Of a stretch of 64,000 bases of DNA, positions 8,226 through 17,701 are shown one piece after another. Source of the DNA: an uncultured Duganella sp. (GTDB taxonomy: Bacteria; Pseudomonadota; Gammaproteobacteria; Burkholderiales; Burkholderiaceae); the NCBI GenBank assembly GCA_946482335.1, contig CAMLRG010000003.1, forward strand, positions 1 through 64,000. The letters are read 5' to 3'. Positions within the stretch are counted from its first letter, which is position 1; every line of letters starts with the position of its first letter. Both the position numbers and the translations under genes were made by a program. Below the pieces are notes generated by a model. That model was given only the letters and a program-made list of their open reading frames with translations, had not been told where the DNA came from and did no database searches.

Positions 8226-9367
8226 ACGAAAATAAAGCAGATGTCATCATCGTCGGCGGCGGCTTCATGGGCGCCGCCACCGCCTTCTTCCTGCGCAAGC
8301 GCGGCGTGTCGGTCATCCTGATCGAGCGTGGCCTGATCGGCCAGCAAGCCAGCGGCGTCAACTTCGGCAACGTGCGCCGGCAAGGGCGCCATTTCGAACA
8401 ATTGCCATTGGCGCAGCGTTCGCACGCCATCTGGGGCAAGCTGAAGGAGCTGATCGGCGAAGATGTCGAGTTCCTGGTCAGCGGCAATATGCGGGCCGGC
8501 TACCGCCAGGAGCACGTCGAGCGCATGGAGAATTACGCGCGCGACGTCAAAGCCCACGGCATCGACCTGGAACTGATCAGCGGTGCCAAACTGCGCCAGC
8601 GCTTTCCCTATCTCGGCCCCGACATCCTGCTGGCGTCCTACCTGCCGGGCGATGGCCACGCCAATCCGCGCCTGGCCGCTCCCGCCTTCGGCCGCGCCGC
8701 CGTGCGGGCAGGCGCGCAAGTGTTTGAAAACACCGAGATCGTCGACATCGAAAAGGATGGCGTGGACTTCCGCGTCACTGCCGCCGACGGCAGGATCTTC
8801 CGGGCGCCGGCCGTCCAGATCAGCGCCGGCGCCTGGGCCGACCGCCTCAGCGCCAAATTCGGCGAGACCGTGCCGATGCAGGCCAAGGGCCCGCAAATGT
8901 GCGTCACCGAGCCGCTGCCGTATGCGATCGGGCCGGCCATCGGCGTGCCGTCTCCCGTCAAGGAGGAGATCGTTTATTTCCGCCAGGTCAAACGCGGCAA
9001 CATCGTGATCGGCGGCTGCGGCCACGAACCGGTCGACCTGGATTTGCGGCGCGCTTACGTGAACCCGCACATCACGCTGCTGCAATTTACGCAACTGCCA
9101 CGCATCGTGCCGGCGCTGAGTCGCCTGAACATTATCCGCGTCTGGAGCGGCATCGAGGGCTATATGCAGGATGAACGGCCGGTCATGGGACCCAGTGCGC
9201 GCGTGCCGGGCCTGTTCTATGCCTTCGGCTTTTCCGGGCACGGGTTCCAGCTGGGCCCGGGCGTCGGCGACGTGATGGCGGAACTGATCCACACCGGCAC
9301 GACCACGACGCCAATCGGGCATTACAGCATCGGGCGCTTCGCCCAACCAGAGGCGAAAACCGCCTGA
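8222..9367 (+). CDS. HcnC-like FAD-dependent amino acid/opine dehydrogenase subunit
   Basis: A 381-residue DAO-family flavoprotein related to HcnC, opine oxidase subunit B and sarcosine-oxidase beta. The dinucleotide motif VGGGFMG is at residues 11-17, and the C-terminal FGFSGHGFQLGPG completes the FAD site. It should be the catalytic subunit that oxidises the C-N bond and passes electrons through the HcnB-like partner encoded immediately upstream (4-nt overlap, ATGA). The family includes glycine, opine, D-amino acid and hydroxyproline dehydrogenases, so the substrate cannot be assigned. The bicupin gene follows after 33 nt. Confidence 0.87.
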   Translation: MNENKADVIIVGGGFMGAATAFFLRKRGVSVILIERGLIGQQASGVNFGNVRRQGRHFEQLPLAQRSHAIWGKLKELIGEDVEFLVSGNMRAGYRQEHVERMENYARDVKAHGIDLELISGAKLRQRFPYLGPDILLASYLPGDGHANPRLAAPAFGRAAVRAGAQVFENTEIVDIEKDGVDFRVTAADGRIFRAPAVQISAGAWADRLSAKFGETVPMQAKGPQMCVTEPLPYAIGPAIGVPSPVKEEIVYFRQVKRGNIVIGGCGHEPVDLDLRRAYVNPHITLLQFTQLPRIVPALSRLNIIRVWSGIEGYMQDERPVMGPSARVPGLFYAFGFSGHGFQLGPGVGDVMAELIHTGTTTTPIGHYSIGRFAQPEAKTA

Positions 9368-9400
9368 GTATCCCCACACCTTTATCTGAAAGATCACACC

Positions 9401-10153
9401 ATGTCGAATACACTTCGGGCGGCTGCCGTTCCGGCCAATCCGCCCTCCTTTGTCGACCTGCGCCAATTCGCGCGCGACCGGAGCCAGGGCGTCACCACCG
9501 TCGCTTTGGAGGGCGATGACGACTTCCTGAGCCGCCGCCGCGTGCTGGATTGGGCGCCGGGCCCCGTGACGGCGGGCGTCATCACCCTCGACGCCGGCAA
9601 TGGCTTCGTACCATCCTTGCCCGCGGATGAATTCATCATCGTCAACGAAGGCAGCCTGACCCTGTCGCAGCCGGATTTCACGCTCACGCTGGAAGCAGGC
9701 CAGAGTGCCGTGATCCAGCACGGCGCCGCGTTCTCCTGGTCTGCGCCAGGGCCGGTGTCCCTCCTTTTCACGCGCTACAACCAGAGCCTGTCCGGAGACC
9801 GCACCATCGTGCCCATCAAGTCGAATCCAGAGCTGACTGCCTCGGGTACGCCACCGGTCGAACTGCTGACTACCCCGCCGCCGGCCTGCCGCAATTACAC
9901 CGACTATCGCTCGGCCGACGGTGAATTCATGTGCGGCACCTGGGACTCGACCCCTTATCAGCGCCGGTCCATGTTCTATCGCCACTTCGAACTGATGTAT
10001 CTACTGGAAGGCAGCGTCACCTTTGTCGATGAGGCTGGCCGCAGCGGCACGTTCTCGAAGGGCGACATCTTCCTGGTTGAGCAGACGGCGCAATGCAGTT
10101 GGGACAGCCGGGAAAATGTGGCGAAGGTCTATGTGATTTACCGGCCCGCATAG
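9401..10153 (+). CDS. Bicupin (DUF861/EutQ-like) protein
   Basis: A 250-residue cytoplasmic protein with two cupin barrels. The first (about 45-130) contains [14 protein letters not shown], the second (about 170-250) contains [13 protein letters not shown] and GDIFLVEQ. Both have the glycine-rich turn of cupin_3 (DUF861). Metal-binding histidines are few, so a metal-dependent enzyme activity is not obvious. Bicupins of this type often accompany FAD-dependent amine oxidases and are thought to bind or process small acidic products. The gene sits between the HcnC-like and cyclodeaminase-like genes with short gaps, indicating operon membership. Confidence 0.75.
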   Translation: MSNTLRAAAVPANPPSFVDLRQFARDRSQGVTTVALEGDDDFLSRRRVLDWAPGPVTAGVITLDAGNGFVPSLPADEFIIVNEGSLTLSQPDFTLTLEAGQSAVIQHGAAFSWSAPGPVSLLFTRYNQSLSGDRTIVPIKSNPELTASGTPPVELLTTPPPACRNYTDYRSADGEFMCGTWDSTPYQRRSMFYRHFELMYLLEGSVTFVDEAGRSGTFSKGDIFLVEQTAQCSWDSRENVAKVYVIYRPA

Positions 10154-10161
10154 AGGAAGAA

Positions 10162-11157
10162 ATGAAGACCCTGTTGCTTAAAAAAGAAGAAGTAAGCCAG
10201 TTGATCAACATGCGGGAAGTCATTGGCACAGTGGAGGAGGCATATAAGGCATTCAACAGCGGCCAGGTGGAACAGCCGGACTACATCGGCATCCATCTGC
10301 CCTCCCCCCGCGGGGAAATCGACTTCAAGCTTTGCTACTTCAGCGGCAACGAAATGATCTCCATGAAGGCTTCTTCCGGAGGTTTCAATGAAAACCCCGC
10401 TGTCCATGGGGTACCCAGTGGCATGGGCACGATTCTCCTGTTTGATGGCCGCACCGGCGGCCTGGCCTGCGTGATGGACGGAAGCCTGATTACCGGCCTG
10501 CGGACGGGCGCGGCCGGCGCCGTTTCGGTGAAAGCCCTTGCCAGGAAAAACGCCAGGAGAATCGCGTCGATCGGCACGGGCAACCAGGCGAGGATGCAGA
10601 TCCGGGCCATCAACGAGGTGATGAAGATCCAGGAAATCCATGCCTGGGACAGCATCCCGGATTCGCTCTCAAAGTTCAAAACTGACATCGAACGCGAATT
10701 TGGCATTCCTGTCGTGGCAGCAAAATCCAAACAGGAAGCGGTTGAGCAGGCCGACATCCTGATCACGACCACCCGCGGCAAAGGCTCGCTGGTGGAGGCC
10801 GCATGGGTCAAACCGGGCACCCACATCGTTGCCATCGGCACCGATCAACGGGGCAAGCAGGAGCTCGATCCGGAAATCTTCAGGAATGCCAAAGTCGTCA
10901 ATGACTCCATCCTGCAGTGCACGGAAAAAGGCGAAACCTGGCATCCGCTGAACAAGGACATCATCGGCAGGGACGACATCCACGCCGAAATTGGCGAGAT
11001 CCTTCTCGGCAAAAAGCCGGGCCGCGAGAACGACCAGGAGATCACTATTTTCGACTCGACCGGCATGGCGATCCAGGACAATACTACCGCGTCAAAAATC
11101 TATCGGAACGCGGTGGAGCAAGGGATCGGCGCATTCTTCGAGTTCTTTGAAAGATGA
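10162..11157 (+). CDS. Ornithine cyclodeaminase/mu-crystallin family protein
   Basis: A 331-residue protein of the ornithine cyclodeaminase family with the nucleotide-binding motif [12 protein letters not shown] near residue 136 and the conserved region [15 protein letters not shown]. Members include ornithine cyclodeaminase, ketimine reductases, iminosuccinate reductase (BhcD) and EutC of hydroxyectoine catabolism. Paired with a threonine-dehydratase-like gene (ATGA overlap), the two best fits are a EutC/EutB-type pair or a BhcD/BhcB-type pair. The start at 10162 has GAGGAAGA upstream. The 5' part uses AAA and GAA codons freely and is less GC-rich than its neighbours, which may indicate separate acquisition. 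Confidence 0.82.
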   Translation: MKTLLLKKEEVSQLINMREVIGTVEEAYKAFNSGQVEQPDYIGIHLPSPRGEIDFKLCYFSGNEMISMKASSGGFNENPAVHGVPSGMGTILLFDGRTGGLACVMDGSLITGLRTGAAGAVSVKALARKNARRIASIGTGNQARMQIRAINEVMKIQEIHAWDSIPDSLSKFKTDIEREFGIPVVAAKSKQEAVEQADILITTTRGKGSLVEAAWVKPGTHIVAIGTDQRGKQELDPEIFRNAKVVNDSILQCTEKGETWHPLNKDIIGRDDIHAEIGEILLGKKPGRENDQEITIFDSTGMAIQDNTTASKIYRNAVEQGIGAFFEFFER

Positions 11158-12137
11158 CAGACACCATGCGCAATTACCCTACCATTGAGGATATCCGGGC
11201 AGCCCGGGAACGCCTGAAACCGCACATTCGGCACACGCCATTGCTGCGCGCAGAAAAGATCGAGCCGGCCGCCGGCTGCCAGGTCTACCTGAAACCGGAA
11301 ACCCTGCAGATTACCGGCGCCTTCAAGATCCGCGGAGCGCTGAACAAGGCACTTTCGCTGTCGAGAGAAGAAATTGCGAATGGGATTATCGCCACTTCTT
11401 CCGGCAACCATGCCCAAGGCCTTGCTTACGCCGCCAGGATGCTGGGCGTCAAAGCCATCCTGGTCCTGCCGGTCACCACGCCGAACATCAAGATTGCCAA
11501 CACCAAGGCCCTGGGGGCGGAGGTCGTGCTTTTCGATGGCGATACCGCCGCGCGCTGGAAGAAGGTGTACGAGATCGCCAAAGAGCACAACTATGCGGTA
11601 GTCCATGCTTTCGAGGATCCGCTGGTCATGGCCGGCCAGGGCACCATCGGCTGTGAGATCCTGGAAGACCTCGAGGACGTGGACACCGTCATTATCCCCA
11701 TGGGCGGGGGCGGCCTGATCTCGGGTATCGCGACCGCCATCAAGGAAACGAAACCGTCGGTGCGCGTGATCGGCGCCGAACCTGCCCTGACGCCAAAGTA
11801 TTACCACAGCAGGATCAACAAAGAGCGCACCTCGCTGCCTTTGCTAAACACCATTGCCGATGGGCTCAGGATCAGCGTTCCCGGGCAAAACCCGTATCCC
11901 ATCATCGAAAAGTACGTCGACGAGATCGTCCTCGTTGACGACGCCTATATCATCGCCGGCATGCGTGCGCTGGCCAAGGATGCGAAGTTGATCGCCGAGC
12001 CGGCCGCCTCGATTGGCATAGGGGCTTTGCTCGCCGGCGCTGTCAAAGTGAAGCCGGATGAGAAGGTCTGCGTCGTGCTGACCGGCGGGAACTGGGATCT
12101 TTGCGACCTCGCTGAGATCTACAAGCTTAACGGGTAA
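11154..12137 (+). CDS. Threonine/serine dehydratase-like PLP enzyme
   Basis: A 327-residue fold-type II PLP enzyme. The lysine that would hold PLP is in [12 protein letters not shown], the phosphate-binding loop is GGGGLISG and the substrate loop is SSGNHAQG. It lacks a C-terminal ACT domain, so it is a catabolic or specialised form rather than biosynthetic IlvA. Relatives of this length include EutB (hydroxyectoine use) and erythro-3-hydroxyaspartate dehydratase (BhcB). It overlaps the cyclodeaminase-like gene by ATGA and ends the operon. The reaction is probably dehydration and deamination of a beta-hydroxy amino acid. Confidence 0.83.
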   Translation: MTDTMRNYPTIEDIRAARERLKPHIRHTPLLRAEKIEPAAGCQVYLKPETLQITGAFKIRGALNKALSLSREEIANGIIATSSGNHAQGLAYAARMLGVKAILVLPVTTPNIKIANTKALGAEVVLFDGDTAARWKKVYEIAKEHNYAVVHAFEDPLVMAGQGTIGCEILEDLEDVDTVIIPMGGGGLISGIATAIKETKPSVRVIGAEPALTPKYYHSRINKERTSLPLLNTIADGLRISVPGQNPYPIIEKYVDEIVLVDDAYIIAGMRALAKDAKLIAEPAASIGIGALLAGAVKVKPDEKVCVVLTGGNWDLCDLAEIYKLNG

Positions 12138-12308
12138 GCCCGTCCTGGCAGGAGGCCGGCACCTGCGCCGGCCAGCCCGCGCTGCCTGGCCCAAGCCGAC
12201 CTTTCACGCACCATTCCTCGCTTCTTCCCACCGATACTTCCGACGCGATTCCGCTGGATGAGTTCCAGGCGATAGCCCTCCCCCTGGCCGCCGGCCATCC
12301 GTGAGGCG

Positions 12309-12336
12309 AAAAAAATGGCGGGCATCGCTGCCCGCC
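12309..12336 (-). terminator. Intrinsic terminator of the 12359-15717 operon
   Basis: An 8-bp perfect stem GGCGGGCA/TGCCCGCC with a 4-nt loop lies just past the stop of the reverse gene at 12359. On the minus strand it is followed by a run of seven T after one A. Another weaker hairpin (12154-12173, arms GGCCGGC/GCCGGCC) lies nearer the forward dehydratase gene and has no T run. Confidence 0.8.
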
Positions 12337-12358
12337 AAAAAACACACACGACCTTGTA

Positions 12359-12751
12359 TTACTGGATATCGAACGTCGCGCTGACCTTGGTCTTCTTGTC
12401 ATCCAGCACCAGCACCACCTGCAGCTTGCCGCCCTTGGTGGCGCCGCTCACCTTGCCACTCAGCTTGTTGTTGCCGGCGGGCGCCAGGGCGAACTCCTTT
12501 TTGGCAGCCCCTTGGACAACTGCCGCCTTGGCACTCATGCCGGCGCTCGGCATATCGTCGCCATCATCCTGCACATAGAGGTCGACGGCATCGCCGCGCA
12601 CCACCAGTTCCAGCCAGGTTTCGCCAACTGCCTGCACGATGCCGCCGTGATTGGCCTGTGGCGTTCCGTGCGCGCGAACCAGTCCGGCGGTCAGGGTAGC
12701 GGTCAATACGGTGCCGGCCAGCAGCAGCCCGGTAAGGATCTTTTTCATCAT
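12359..12751 (-). CDS. Small secreted protein of unknown function
   Basis: A 130-residue protein with a signal peptide (MMKKILTGLLLAGTVL..., cleavage probably after VRA). The mature part starts HGTPQANHGG and holds a beta-rich domain ending VSATFDIQ. The His-rich mature start is common in small periplasmic proteins of metal-related operons. The start at 12751 is preceded by AGGGAG; an upstream ATG at 12766 would overlap the previous stop. It is the last gene of a reverse operon with a DUF4198 protein and a TonB receptor, so a role in periplasmic binding of the imported compound is plausible. No family name is recognised with confidence. Confidence 0.7.
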   Translation of the reverse strand: MMKKILTGLLLAGTVLTATLTAGLVRAHGTPQANHGGIVQAVGETWLELVVRGDAVDLYVQDDGDDMPSAGMSAKAAVVQGAAKKEFALAPAGNNKLSGKVSGATKGGKLQVVLVLDDKKTKVSATFDIQ

Positions 12752-12762
12752 CAACTCCCTCT

Positions 12763-13494
12763 TCATTCAGGTGCGTGCGCCAGCACGAAAGACAGCGAAG
12801 CGGTGTGCTCCACGTGGTTGTATTTGGTCGGCTGATCCGGCTCCGTCACCAGAACCGCGACGATCACGTTCAAGCCCTGGTTGCGCACTTTCAGCGTCAC
12901 GTAGCCATCCTTGTCGCTCAGCACAGGCGCGCCATCCGGATCGTTGATAAAGTCGTGCAGCACCTTTGCGCCAGCTACCGGCTTGCCCTGGTACAGCACG
13001 CGCAGGCGGATCGGATCGTTGATCATTTTCGGCAGCGCGGCCTCCACCGGAACCACCTGCAGCACTTGGCCGGGCAGTGCGGCAAGCGGCGCGCTCAGGG
13101 GCGCCCGCAGGTGGACCGCATATTTCCAGGTGCGTTCGCTGACGATGGCGGTGGGCACTTCGTCCTTGCCTTTTTTATGCCATTTGCCATCCGGCGTCTT
13201 GCTCCAGGTTCCGTTGTCGAGCGCTGCCGCCACCACCGCGGGCTGGTTTTCGAGGTTGACCAGCACCAGGCGGCCATCCGGCTCGAGCTTGGTGGCGACC
13301 GGTTTGCCGGCCGCATCGTAACCCGCCATGCTGGTCACTAGGGGCAGGCGCTTGAGCGAGTCGAGATCGTCCGCGCCCACGCCGTACAGGAAGGCCAGCT
13401 GGGTGGCGCGCTGGGCGAACCAGATGCCGTGGGCCTGCGCGCTGCCAACCAGCATGCCGGCGGCCAGCGCCGCGGCCATTGCGATTTTCTTCAT
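12763..13494 (-). CDS. DUF4198-family periplasmic protein
   Basis: A 243-residue exported protein with a signal peptide ending AQA and a mature start HGIWFAQR. It belongs to the DUF4198 type, which is often encoded beside TonB receptors or nickel/cobalt uptake systems. The C-terminal half (about 165-230) has the fold signature of a carboxypeptidase-regulatory-like beta-sandwich: RVLYQGKPVAGAKV followed by SDKDGYVTLKV. It lies 12 nt downstream of the TonB receptor gene and ends on the ATG-containing start region of the next gene. Probable role: periplasmic capture of the receptor's substrate, perhaps a metal complex. Confidence 0.78.
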   Translation of the reverse strand: MKKIAMAAALAAGMLVGSAQAHGIWFAQRATQLAFLYGVGADDLDSLKRLPLVTSMAGYDAAGKPVATKLEPDGRLVLVNLENQPAVVAAALDNGTWSKTPDGKWHKKGKDEVPTAIVSERTWKYAVHLRAPLSAPLAALPGQVLQVVPVEAALPKMINDPIRLRVLYQGKPVAGAKVLHDFINDPDGAPVLSDKDGYVTLKVRNQGLNVIVAVLVTEPDQPTKYNHVEHTASLSFVLAHAPE

Positions 13495-13506
13495 CTATGT
13501 CTCCTC

Positions 13507-15717
13507 TCAGAATTTGTAGTTGAGGTTTAGGGTAATCGTGCGTTCCTGGCCCGGGGCGACCCAGACCTGGCTGTACGAACTGGCGTAGTAGCGCTTGTTG
13601 AACAGGTTGTCGACGTTCAGGCCAATGCGCAGGTTCTTGGTCGGCTGCCAGGACGAGATCAGCTTGAAGGTGGTGTAGGCCGGCAGCTTGAAATTGCTGG
13701 TGAATGCCACATCGCCCATGCGCTCGCCGACATAGGTCAGGCCGCCGCCCAGCCAGGCGTGGCCGCTACCTACTGCAAAGCCCTGCGTCAGCACCAGGTT
13801 GGCGCTCTGGCGCGGCACATTAGGGAAGCGGCTGCCGGTAATGATGGTGACGTCGCCCTTGGTGACTTTGGCGTCGGTGTAGGCATACGAAGCCGACAGG
13901 CGCAAGTCTTTCGCAATTTCGCCTGCCACATCCAGCTCCACACCCTTGCTGGCCACTTCGCCCGCCGGGATCGAGTAGTCGGTGTTGATCGGATTCGTCG
14001 TCAGCACATTGTTCTTGGTGATCTTGTAGAAGGCCAGCGTGCCGGTGATCTTGCCGTCCGCCGTTTCCAGCTTGACGCCGGTTTCATAGGAGCGGCTGTC
14101 TTCCGCCGGGAAGCCCATGTTGTCGATGCTGATGCCGCTGTTGGGGCGGAAGCCCTTGGCCGCGGTGGCGTACAGGGAGATGGTTGGTACCGGCTGGTAC
14201 ACCAGGCCGGCGCGCGGGCTGCTGGCGCTCAGCGACTGTTCGTTGACGGCGTTGGTGCGGAAGTTGCGCACGGTCTGGTCGTACTTGTCGTAGCGCACGC
14301 CGAGCAGTGCTTTCCACTGGTCGGTGAGGTCGATCTGGTCCTGCGCATAGACACCATACGAGCGCTGTTTCTCGGCAGTGTTGATCGACAGCGTCAGGGG
14401 ATCGGCGACGCCGCCATAGACCGGATTATAGATGTCGATGGCATAGGGGTTGGTCCCGTTCGGGTTGCGGCGCAACTGGATGCGGCGGTCGCCAAAGCGG
14501 TAGGCATCGACACCGAACAGCACGCTATGCTTGAGCGAGCCGGTTTCGAATTTGCCGAGCAGCTCCAGGCGTCCCGACCGGTCCAGTGCGGAAAAGTCGC
14601 GGTGGCGGCGCTGGCGGCGCAGGGTGCGGCCATCGGCCAGCAAGTTGTTCGCTTCCGTCGAGTAGCCTTCCAGCGAGCTGTCGCGGTAAGAAAGGCCGCC
14701 CTGCAGCTTCCAGAGTTCGTTGAACTCATGCTCCAGGAAGATCTGGTGGCCAAACGACTTCACCGTCATTGGGCCGTCGTTCGGCTCGCCGAGGAAACGC
14801 GATTGAGGCACCAGTCCCAGCACGCCGTTCACCGCGACCACACCACGGTCGAAAGGCACTTCCTGCTTGGAGTACTCCATTTCATAGGACAGCTTGGTGC
14901 TGTCGCCAATCAGCCAGATGAACGATGGCGAAATGAACTGGCGCTTGGTTTCGATCGTGTCGCGGAAACTGTCGCCTTTTTCGTAGGCGGCATTCAGGCG
15001 GTAGGCCACGTCGTCGGTAATGCCGCCAGTCAGGTCGACCGCGGTACGGTAATTGCGGAAGCTGCCGACCGAAAGATCGATTGCATAAGCCGGATCGAAG
15101 CGCGGCTTCTTGGTCGTGATGTTGACCGTGCCGCCTGGCTCGCCGCGGCCGTACAGCGCCGATGCCGGGCCTTTCAGCACTTCCACGCTTTGCGTGCTGG
15201 CCGAATCGCGCAAGCCGTTGTAACCGCGGCTGGAGCTGAAGCCATTCACCAGATAATCGGAACCGAAGTTCGGATCGCCGGTGAAGCCGCGCATGGAGTA
15301 GCTATCCCACAAGCCGCCCAGGTTGCTCTGGCGCGTGATGCCGCTCGACAGGTCCAGCGCACTGGCCAGGTTGACGACACCGACATCCTTCAACAGGTCG
15401 GCGGTGAGCACACGCACGCTTTGCGGCAAGTCCTTCAACAGCGTGTCGGTTTTGGTGGCGCCGGTGGCCGACAGCGCGCGGTAGTTCTGGCGGGCCGCCT
15501 TCACGTGCACCACGTTCTTGCTCTTGTCGCTCTCGCTCTGGTGTGCCGGATCGGGGGCGCCGGCCGCAGGTACTTCTGCGGCGGCGGCGATCAGCGGGGT
15601 GGGTGCAGCCGCTTCAGGCTCGGTGGCGGCATCGGCCTGCGGCTCGGCGGAAAATGCTGCCAGCGGATAGGCCGCGGCCAATAACAGGGCCAATGTGCGG
15701 TGACGGGTCGGGTACAT
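13507..15717 (-). CDS. TonB-dependent siderophore-type outer-membrane receptor
   Basis: A 736-residue receptor starting MYPTRHRTLALLLAAAYPL with a signal peptide; CAGGAG precedes the ATG. The plug domain carries LLKDLPQSVRVLT, SYSMRGF, VEVLKGPASALYGRGEPGG and VNITTKKP, which are typical of ferri-siderophore receptors (FhuA/FpvA class). The 22-strand barrel ends NLNYKF with a terminal phenylalanine. It heads a three-gene operon with a DUF4198 protein and a small secreted protein; this is unusual for a pure iron system and may mean another metallophore. The 217-bp upstream gap contains AT-rich promoter-like sequence, but I could not see a convincing Fur box. Confidence 0.9.
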   Translation of the reverse strand: MYPTRHRTLALLLAAAYPLAAFSAEPQADAATEPEAAAPTPLIAAAAEVPAAGAPDPAHQSESDKSKNVVHVKAARQNYRALSATGATKTDTLLKDLPQSVRVLTADLLKDVGVVNLASALDLSSGITRQSNLGGLWDSYSMRGFTGDPNFGSDYLVNGFSSSRGYNGLRDSASTQSVEVLKGPASALYGRGEPGGTVNITTKKPRFDPAYAIDLSVGSFRNYRTAVDLTGGITDDVAYRLNAAYEKGDSFRDTIETKRQFISPSFIWLIGDSTKLSYEMEYSKQEVPFDRGVVAVNGVLGLVPQSRFLGEPNDGPMTVKSFGHQIFLEHEFNELWKLQGGLSYRDSSLEGYSTEANNLLADGRTLRRQRRHRDFSALDRSGRLELLGKFETGSLKHSVLFGVDAYRFGDRRIQLRRNPNGTNPYAIDIYNPVYGGVADPLTLSINTAEKQRSYGVYAQDQIDLTDQWKALLGVRYDKYDQTVRNFRTNAVNEQSLSASSPRAGLVYQPVPTISLYATAAKGFRPNSGISIDNMGFPAEDSRSYETGVKLETADGKITGTLAFYKITKNNVLTTNPINTDYSIPAGEVASKGVELDVAGEIAKDLRLSASYAYTDAKVTKGDVTIITGSRFPNVPRQSANLVLTQGFAVGSGHAWLGGGLTYVGERMGDVAFTSNFKLPAYTTFKLISSWQPTKNLRIGLNVDNLFNKRYYASSYSQVWVAPGQERTITLNLNYKF

Positions 15718-15904
15718 AGCAAAACTCCTGGGTTGGGTTGGTTGTATGTTGCTGCCTCGGCTGAGAGGATTACAACATGCAGTGCTTGCCATTTTTCTTG
15801 TAATAACCTGGTCACAAAAAGGGATTATGTGTTTTTCTGCACTTTCCTCAGCACACCTTGCTGCTGTGTGCAAACTTGCACCGAGAAAGCTGCTATGTAC
15901 CCAG

Positions 15905-15925
15905 TTTGCACCAGTCCGGTGCAAA
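15905..15925. terminator. Inverted repeat after the aldehyde dehydrogenase gene
   Basis: Perfect 8-bp arms TTTGCACC and GGTGCAAA are separated by 5 nt, 9 nt beyond the stop of the reverse gene. No T run follows, so it is either a weak terminator or an operator for the TonB operon downstream. A related half-site TTGCACC lies at about 15876. Confidence 0.45.
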
Positions 15926-15934
15926 TTTCATTGT

Positions 15935-17410
15935 TCAAAGATCAATCAAAACGCTCTTGAAGCGCAAATTCGCCTCGTAAGCCTGGCGCCCGAGATCCTT
16001 GCCGATGCCCGAACGCTTGTAACCACCGGTCGGGATCACATAATCGTCGCTGCGGCCGTAGCGGTTTACCCACACAGTCCCCGCTTCCAGCGTGCGCACG
16101 CAGTGCAGTGCGCGATTCAGGTCCGCCGTATGCACGCCGGCCGCCAGGCCATAGGCCGGATGGTCGCCCAGTGCCAGCGCTTCCTCGTCGTCGTCAAATA
16201 CCTGCACCGTCAACACCGGCCCGAAGATCTCGTCGCGCACCACCTCCATCGACGGGTTCACGCCGGTCAGGATGGTGGGCTGGTAATAAGCACCGTCGCC
16301 GGCGCATGGCGCCGCCGCCCAGCCGCCGGCCGCCAGTTCGGCGCCCTGCTCCAGGCCGCGCTTCACCATGCCATCGATGCGCTGCGCATCTTTCGGCGTG
16401 ATGATGGGTGATAGCGTGGTCTCCGCGCTCCAGGTCGGGCCGGGACGCAATTGGGCGAATGCGCCGGCAATGCCTTCTACCAGTTGCTCGGCCACGGCAC
16501 GCTGCACGATCAGGCGCGAACCGGCAACACACACCTGGCCGGCGTTGCCGCTGATGGAACCGGCCACCATGCGCGCCACCTTGTCCAGGTCCGGCGCATC
16601 GGCAAACACGATTTGCGGGCTCTTGCCGCCCAGTTCCAGCGTCACCGGCTTGGTGCCATGCTGGGCGCATGCCTGCATGATGGCGCTGCCGGTGCGGGTG
16701 GAGCCGGTGAAGGTCACCTTGGACACGAGCGGATGGCGCACCAGCGCATCGCCGGTGGTATGGCCAAGGCCCTGCACGATATTGAAGATCCCCGGCGGCA
16801 TGCCCGCTTCGATGGCCAGTTCGGCCAGGCGCAGCACGGAAAACGGCGTCAGTTCGGACGGCTTCAGCACCACCGCATTACCCGCCGCCAGCGCCGGCGC
16901 CACCTTCCACGACGACATCACGAGCGGGAAGTTCCAGGGCGCGATGGCGCCGATCACGCCATAGGGCTCGGCGATCGTCATGCCGAGCGCGTTGTGGCGC
17001 GTCGCCGCCACGTCGCCGCCGATCTTGTCGGCGAATTCGGCGAAGAAGCGGATGCCGTCGGCGGTAAACGGCACGTCCCAGGCAATCGCATTGGCGATCG
17101 GGCGGGTCGAACCCAGCGCTTCCAGCCTGGCCAGGTTCTGCACGTCGGCCTCGATCAGGTCGGCCCAGCGCCGCATCACGCGGGCGCGTTCGCGCGGCGC
17201 ACGCTTGGCCCAGTTACTGTTTTTGTAAGCTTGCCACGCATCCTGCACCGCGCGGTCCACCAACTCCGCTTCGGCAACGGGCAAGGCAGCGTACGCCTGG
17301 TTATCGGACGGACGGCGCACGTCGAGCACGTTGCCGCTGCCGGACACATACCGGCCGCCAATGAAATGGGCGCTTTTGATGGGGAGTTGATCTGGGTCGA
17401 AGCTGGGCAT
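15935..17410 (-). CDS. NAD(P)-dependent aldehyde dehydrogenase
   Basis: A 491-residue soluble aldehyde dehydrogenase. The catalytic cysteine is in GNAGQVCVAG, the general base glutamate in LELGGKSPQ, and the cofactor region shows APWNFPLV and FTGSTRTG. It is similar in size and motifs to gamma-glutamylaminobutyraldehyde and betaine-aldehyde dehydrogenases. The gene is divergent from the PuuB-like oxidase (17702) across 291 bp that also holds promoter element copy B. In the Puu route the oxidase makes an aldehyde that such an enzyme oxidises; the same pairing is likely here although a PuuA homologue is absent from the window. Confidence 0.9.
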   Translation of the reverse strand: MPSFDPDQLPIKSAHFIGGRYVSGSGNVLDVRRPSDNQAYAALPVAEAELVDRAVQDAWQAYKNSNWAKRAPRERARVMRRWADLIEADVQNLARLEALGSTRPIANAIAWDVPFTADGIRFFAEFADKIGGDVAATRHNALGMTIAEPYGVIGAIAPWNFPLVMSSWKVAPALAAGNAVVLKPSELTPFSVLRLAELAIEAGMPPGIFNIVQGLGHTTGDALVRHPLVSKVTFTGSTRTGSAIMQACAQHGTKPVTLELGGKSPQIVFADAPDLDKVARMVAGSISGNAGQVCVAGSRLIVQRAVAEQLVEGIAGAFAQLRPGPTWSAETTLSPIITPKDAQRIDGMVKRGLEQGAELAAGGWAAAPCAGDGAYYQPTILTGVNPSMEVVRDEIFGPVLTVQVFDDDEEALALGDHPAYGLAAGVHTADLNRALHCVRTLEAGTVWVNRYGRSDDYVIPTGGYKRSGIGKDLGRQAYEANLRFKSVLIDL

Positions 17411-17605
17411 CGCGGTTTCCTTGGATTGATAAGAGCATGAACCGATGCTACGCCCGAAGCACCAGCATTAAATGCGGTCGCAGGGGCACGTGAAGGCGCA
17501 AGCTTGTGAAGTTGTGGCCTTTTTCGCATATCGTGCTACAGCGCGAAAGCGGTGGCGGCGAGCATCCCGACGCCGCAGCAAAGTGTGCTGCCCGCAGGCG
17601 AAAAA

Positions 17606-17670
17606 ACCGTTCATTCTGTTCCCGCAATGAGGCAATATGGAATAAAGCGCAGCAGCGGACATGATGTAAT
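17606..17670 (+). promoter_or_regulatory. Shared promoter element, copy B
   Basis: Contains CATTCTGTTCCC (about 17613-17623), GGCAATATGGAATAAA and the extended -10 TGATGTAAT (hexamer 17665-17670). It matches copy A (6701-6774) over roughly 120 bp including the downstream start codons, and copy C (26731-26794) over the core. The 5' untranslated leader to the ATG at 17702 is 31 nt, the same as from copy A to the short upstream frame. Confidence 0.65.
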
Positions 17671-17701
17671 GGATATACGCTCAACCCATACAGGAATTTG
17701 C

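Noticed and set aside
8096..9985. Reverse 629-codon open frame over the HcnC-like and bicupin genes
   Set aside because: No domain motifs; it is an artefact of high GC third positions in the forward genes.
10162..12137. Firm assignment of the pair as eutC/eutB or bhcD/bhcB
   Set aside because: Motifs identify the families only; the other genes of either pathway are absent from the window.
13759..15684. Forward 641-codon open frame opposite the siderophore receptor
   Set aside because: No recognisable protein features, whereas the reverse strand has a complete receptor with signal peptide.
15718..15934. Cobalamin riboswitch or Fur box before the siderophore-type receptor
   Set aside because: I saw no conserved B12-box or ordered stems and no good Fur-like palindrome; only AT-rich sequence and small inverted repeats.
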